Assembly (NCBI GenBank): GCA_937870605.1
Contig: CALMZW010000259.1
Span: 1-14,525, forward strand
Source: an uncultured Synergistaceae bacterium
GTDB taxonomy: Bacteria; Synergistota; Synergistia; Synergistales; Aminobacteriaceae
Length of the DNA: 14,525 nucleotides
Direction: 5' to 3'
The position numbers and the translations under genes were made by a program. How positions within the stretch are numbered: position 1 is the first letter of the stretch; each line of letters opens with the position of its first letter. Positions 14,506 to 14,525 of the stretch are shown piece by piece. The notes beneath the pieces were generated by a model. That model searched no databases and was not told where the DNA came from. It saw only the letters and a list, made by a program, of their open reading frames with translations.

Positions 14506-14525
14506 GACTTCTTCAGCCCCTCCAG

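Overview
This 14.5 kb, GC-rich, almost fully coding window is a bacterial chromosome segment. The combination of genes points to the phylum Synergistota or a close diderm relative. The evidence is a Gram-positive-like sepF/divIVA division cluster next to an HlyD-like envelope protein, a type III glutamine synthetase, and a tripartite TRAP transporter. This assignment is inferred from gene content only; no marker RNA is present.

Region 1 (1-6637, all minus strand) is a tightly packed operon. In transcription order it holds an HlyD-like membrane-anchored protein, a YggS/PLPBP pyridoxal-phosphate protein, SepF, DivIVA, RecG helicase, RecX and RNase Y (cut by the window edge about 15 residues before its end). 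Most junctions overlap or are a few bases apart. The operon joins division-site proteins, recombination and fork repair, and mRNA decay.

Region 2 (6681-8809, minus strand) encodes QueD, FolE2 (GTP cyclohydrolase IB) and a D-2-hydroxyacid dehydrogenase. FolE2 makes dihydroneopterin triphosphate, which QueD uses in queuosine synthesis and which also feeds folate. Only 43 bases separate this group from region 1, so read-through is possible. A 308-base AT-richer divergent region (8810-9117) carries candidate promoters for queD (leftward) and for glnA (rightward).

Region 3 (9118-11276, plus strand) is a complete type III glutamine synthetase gene followed by a strong perfect-stem terminator.

Region 4 (11289-14505, minus strand) is a PanE-like ketopantoate reductase followed by a TRAP transporter operon with two separate lesions. 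The solute-binding gene dctP has an in-frame TGA at codon 50. The permease genes are collapsed into one open frame, joining the first half of DctQ to DctM without its first roughly 95 residues. Everything else in the window looks intact, so this locus appears to be a decaying transporter, unless assembly errors or strain mixing explain the lesions. I found no IS element, CRISPR array, tRNA, rRNA, phage gene or defence system. The most unusual content is the damaged TRAP locus.
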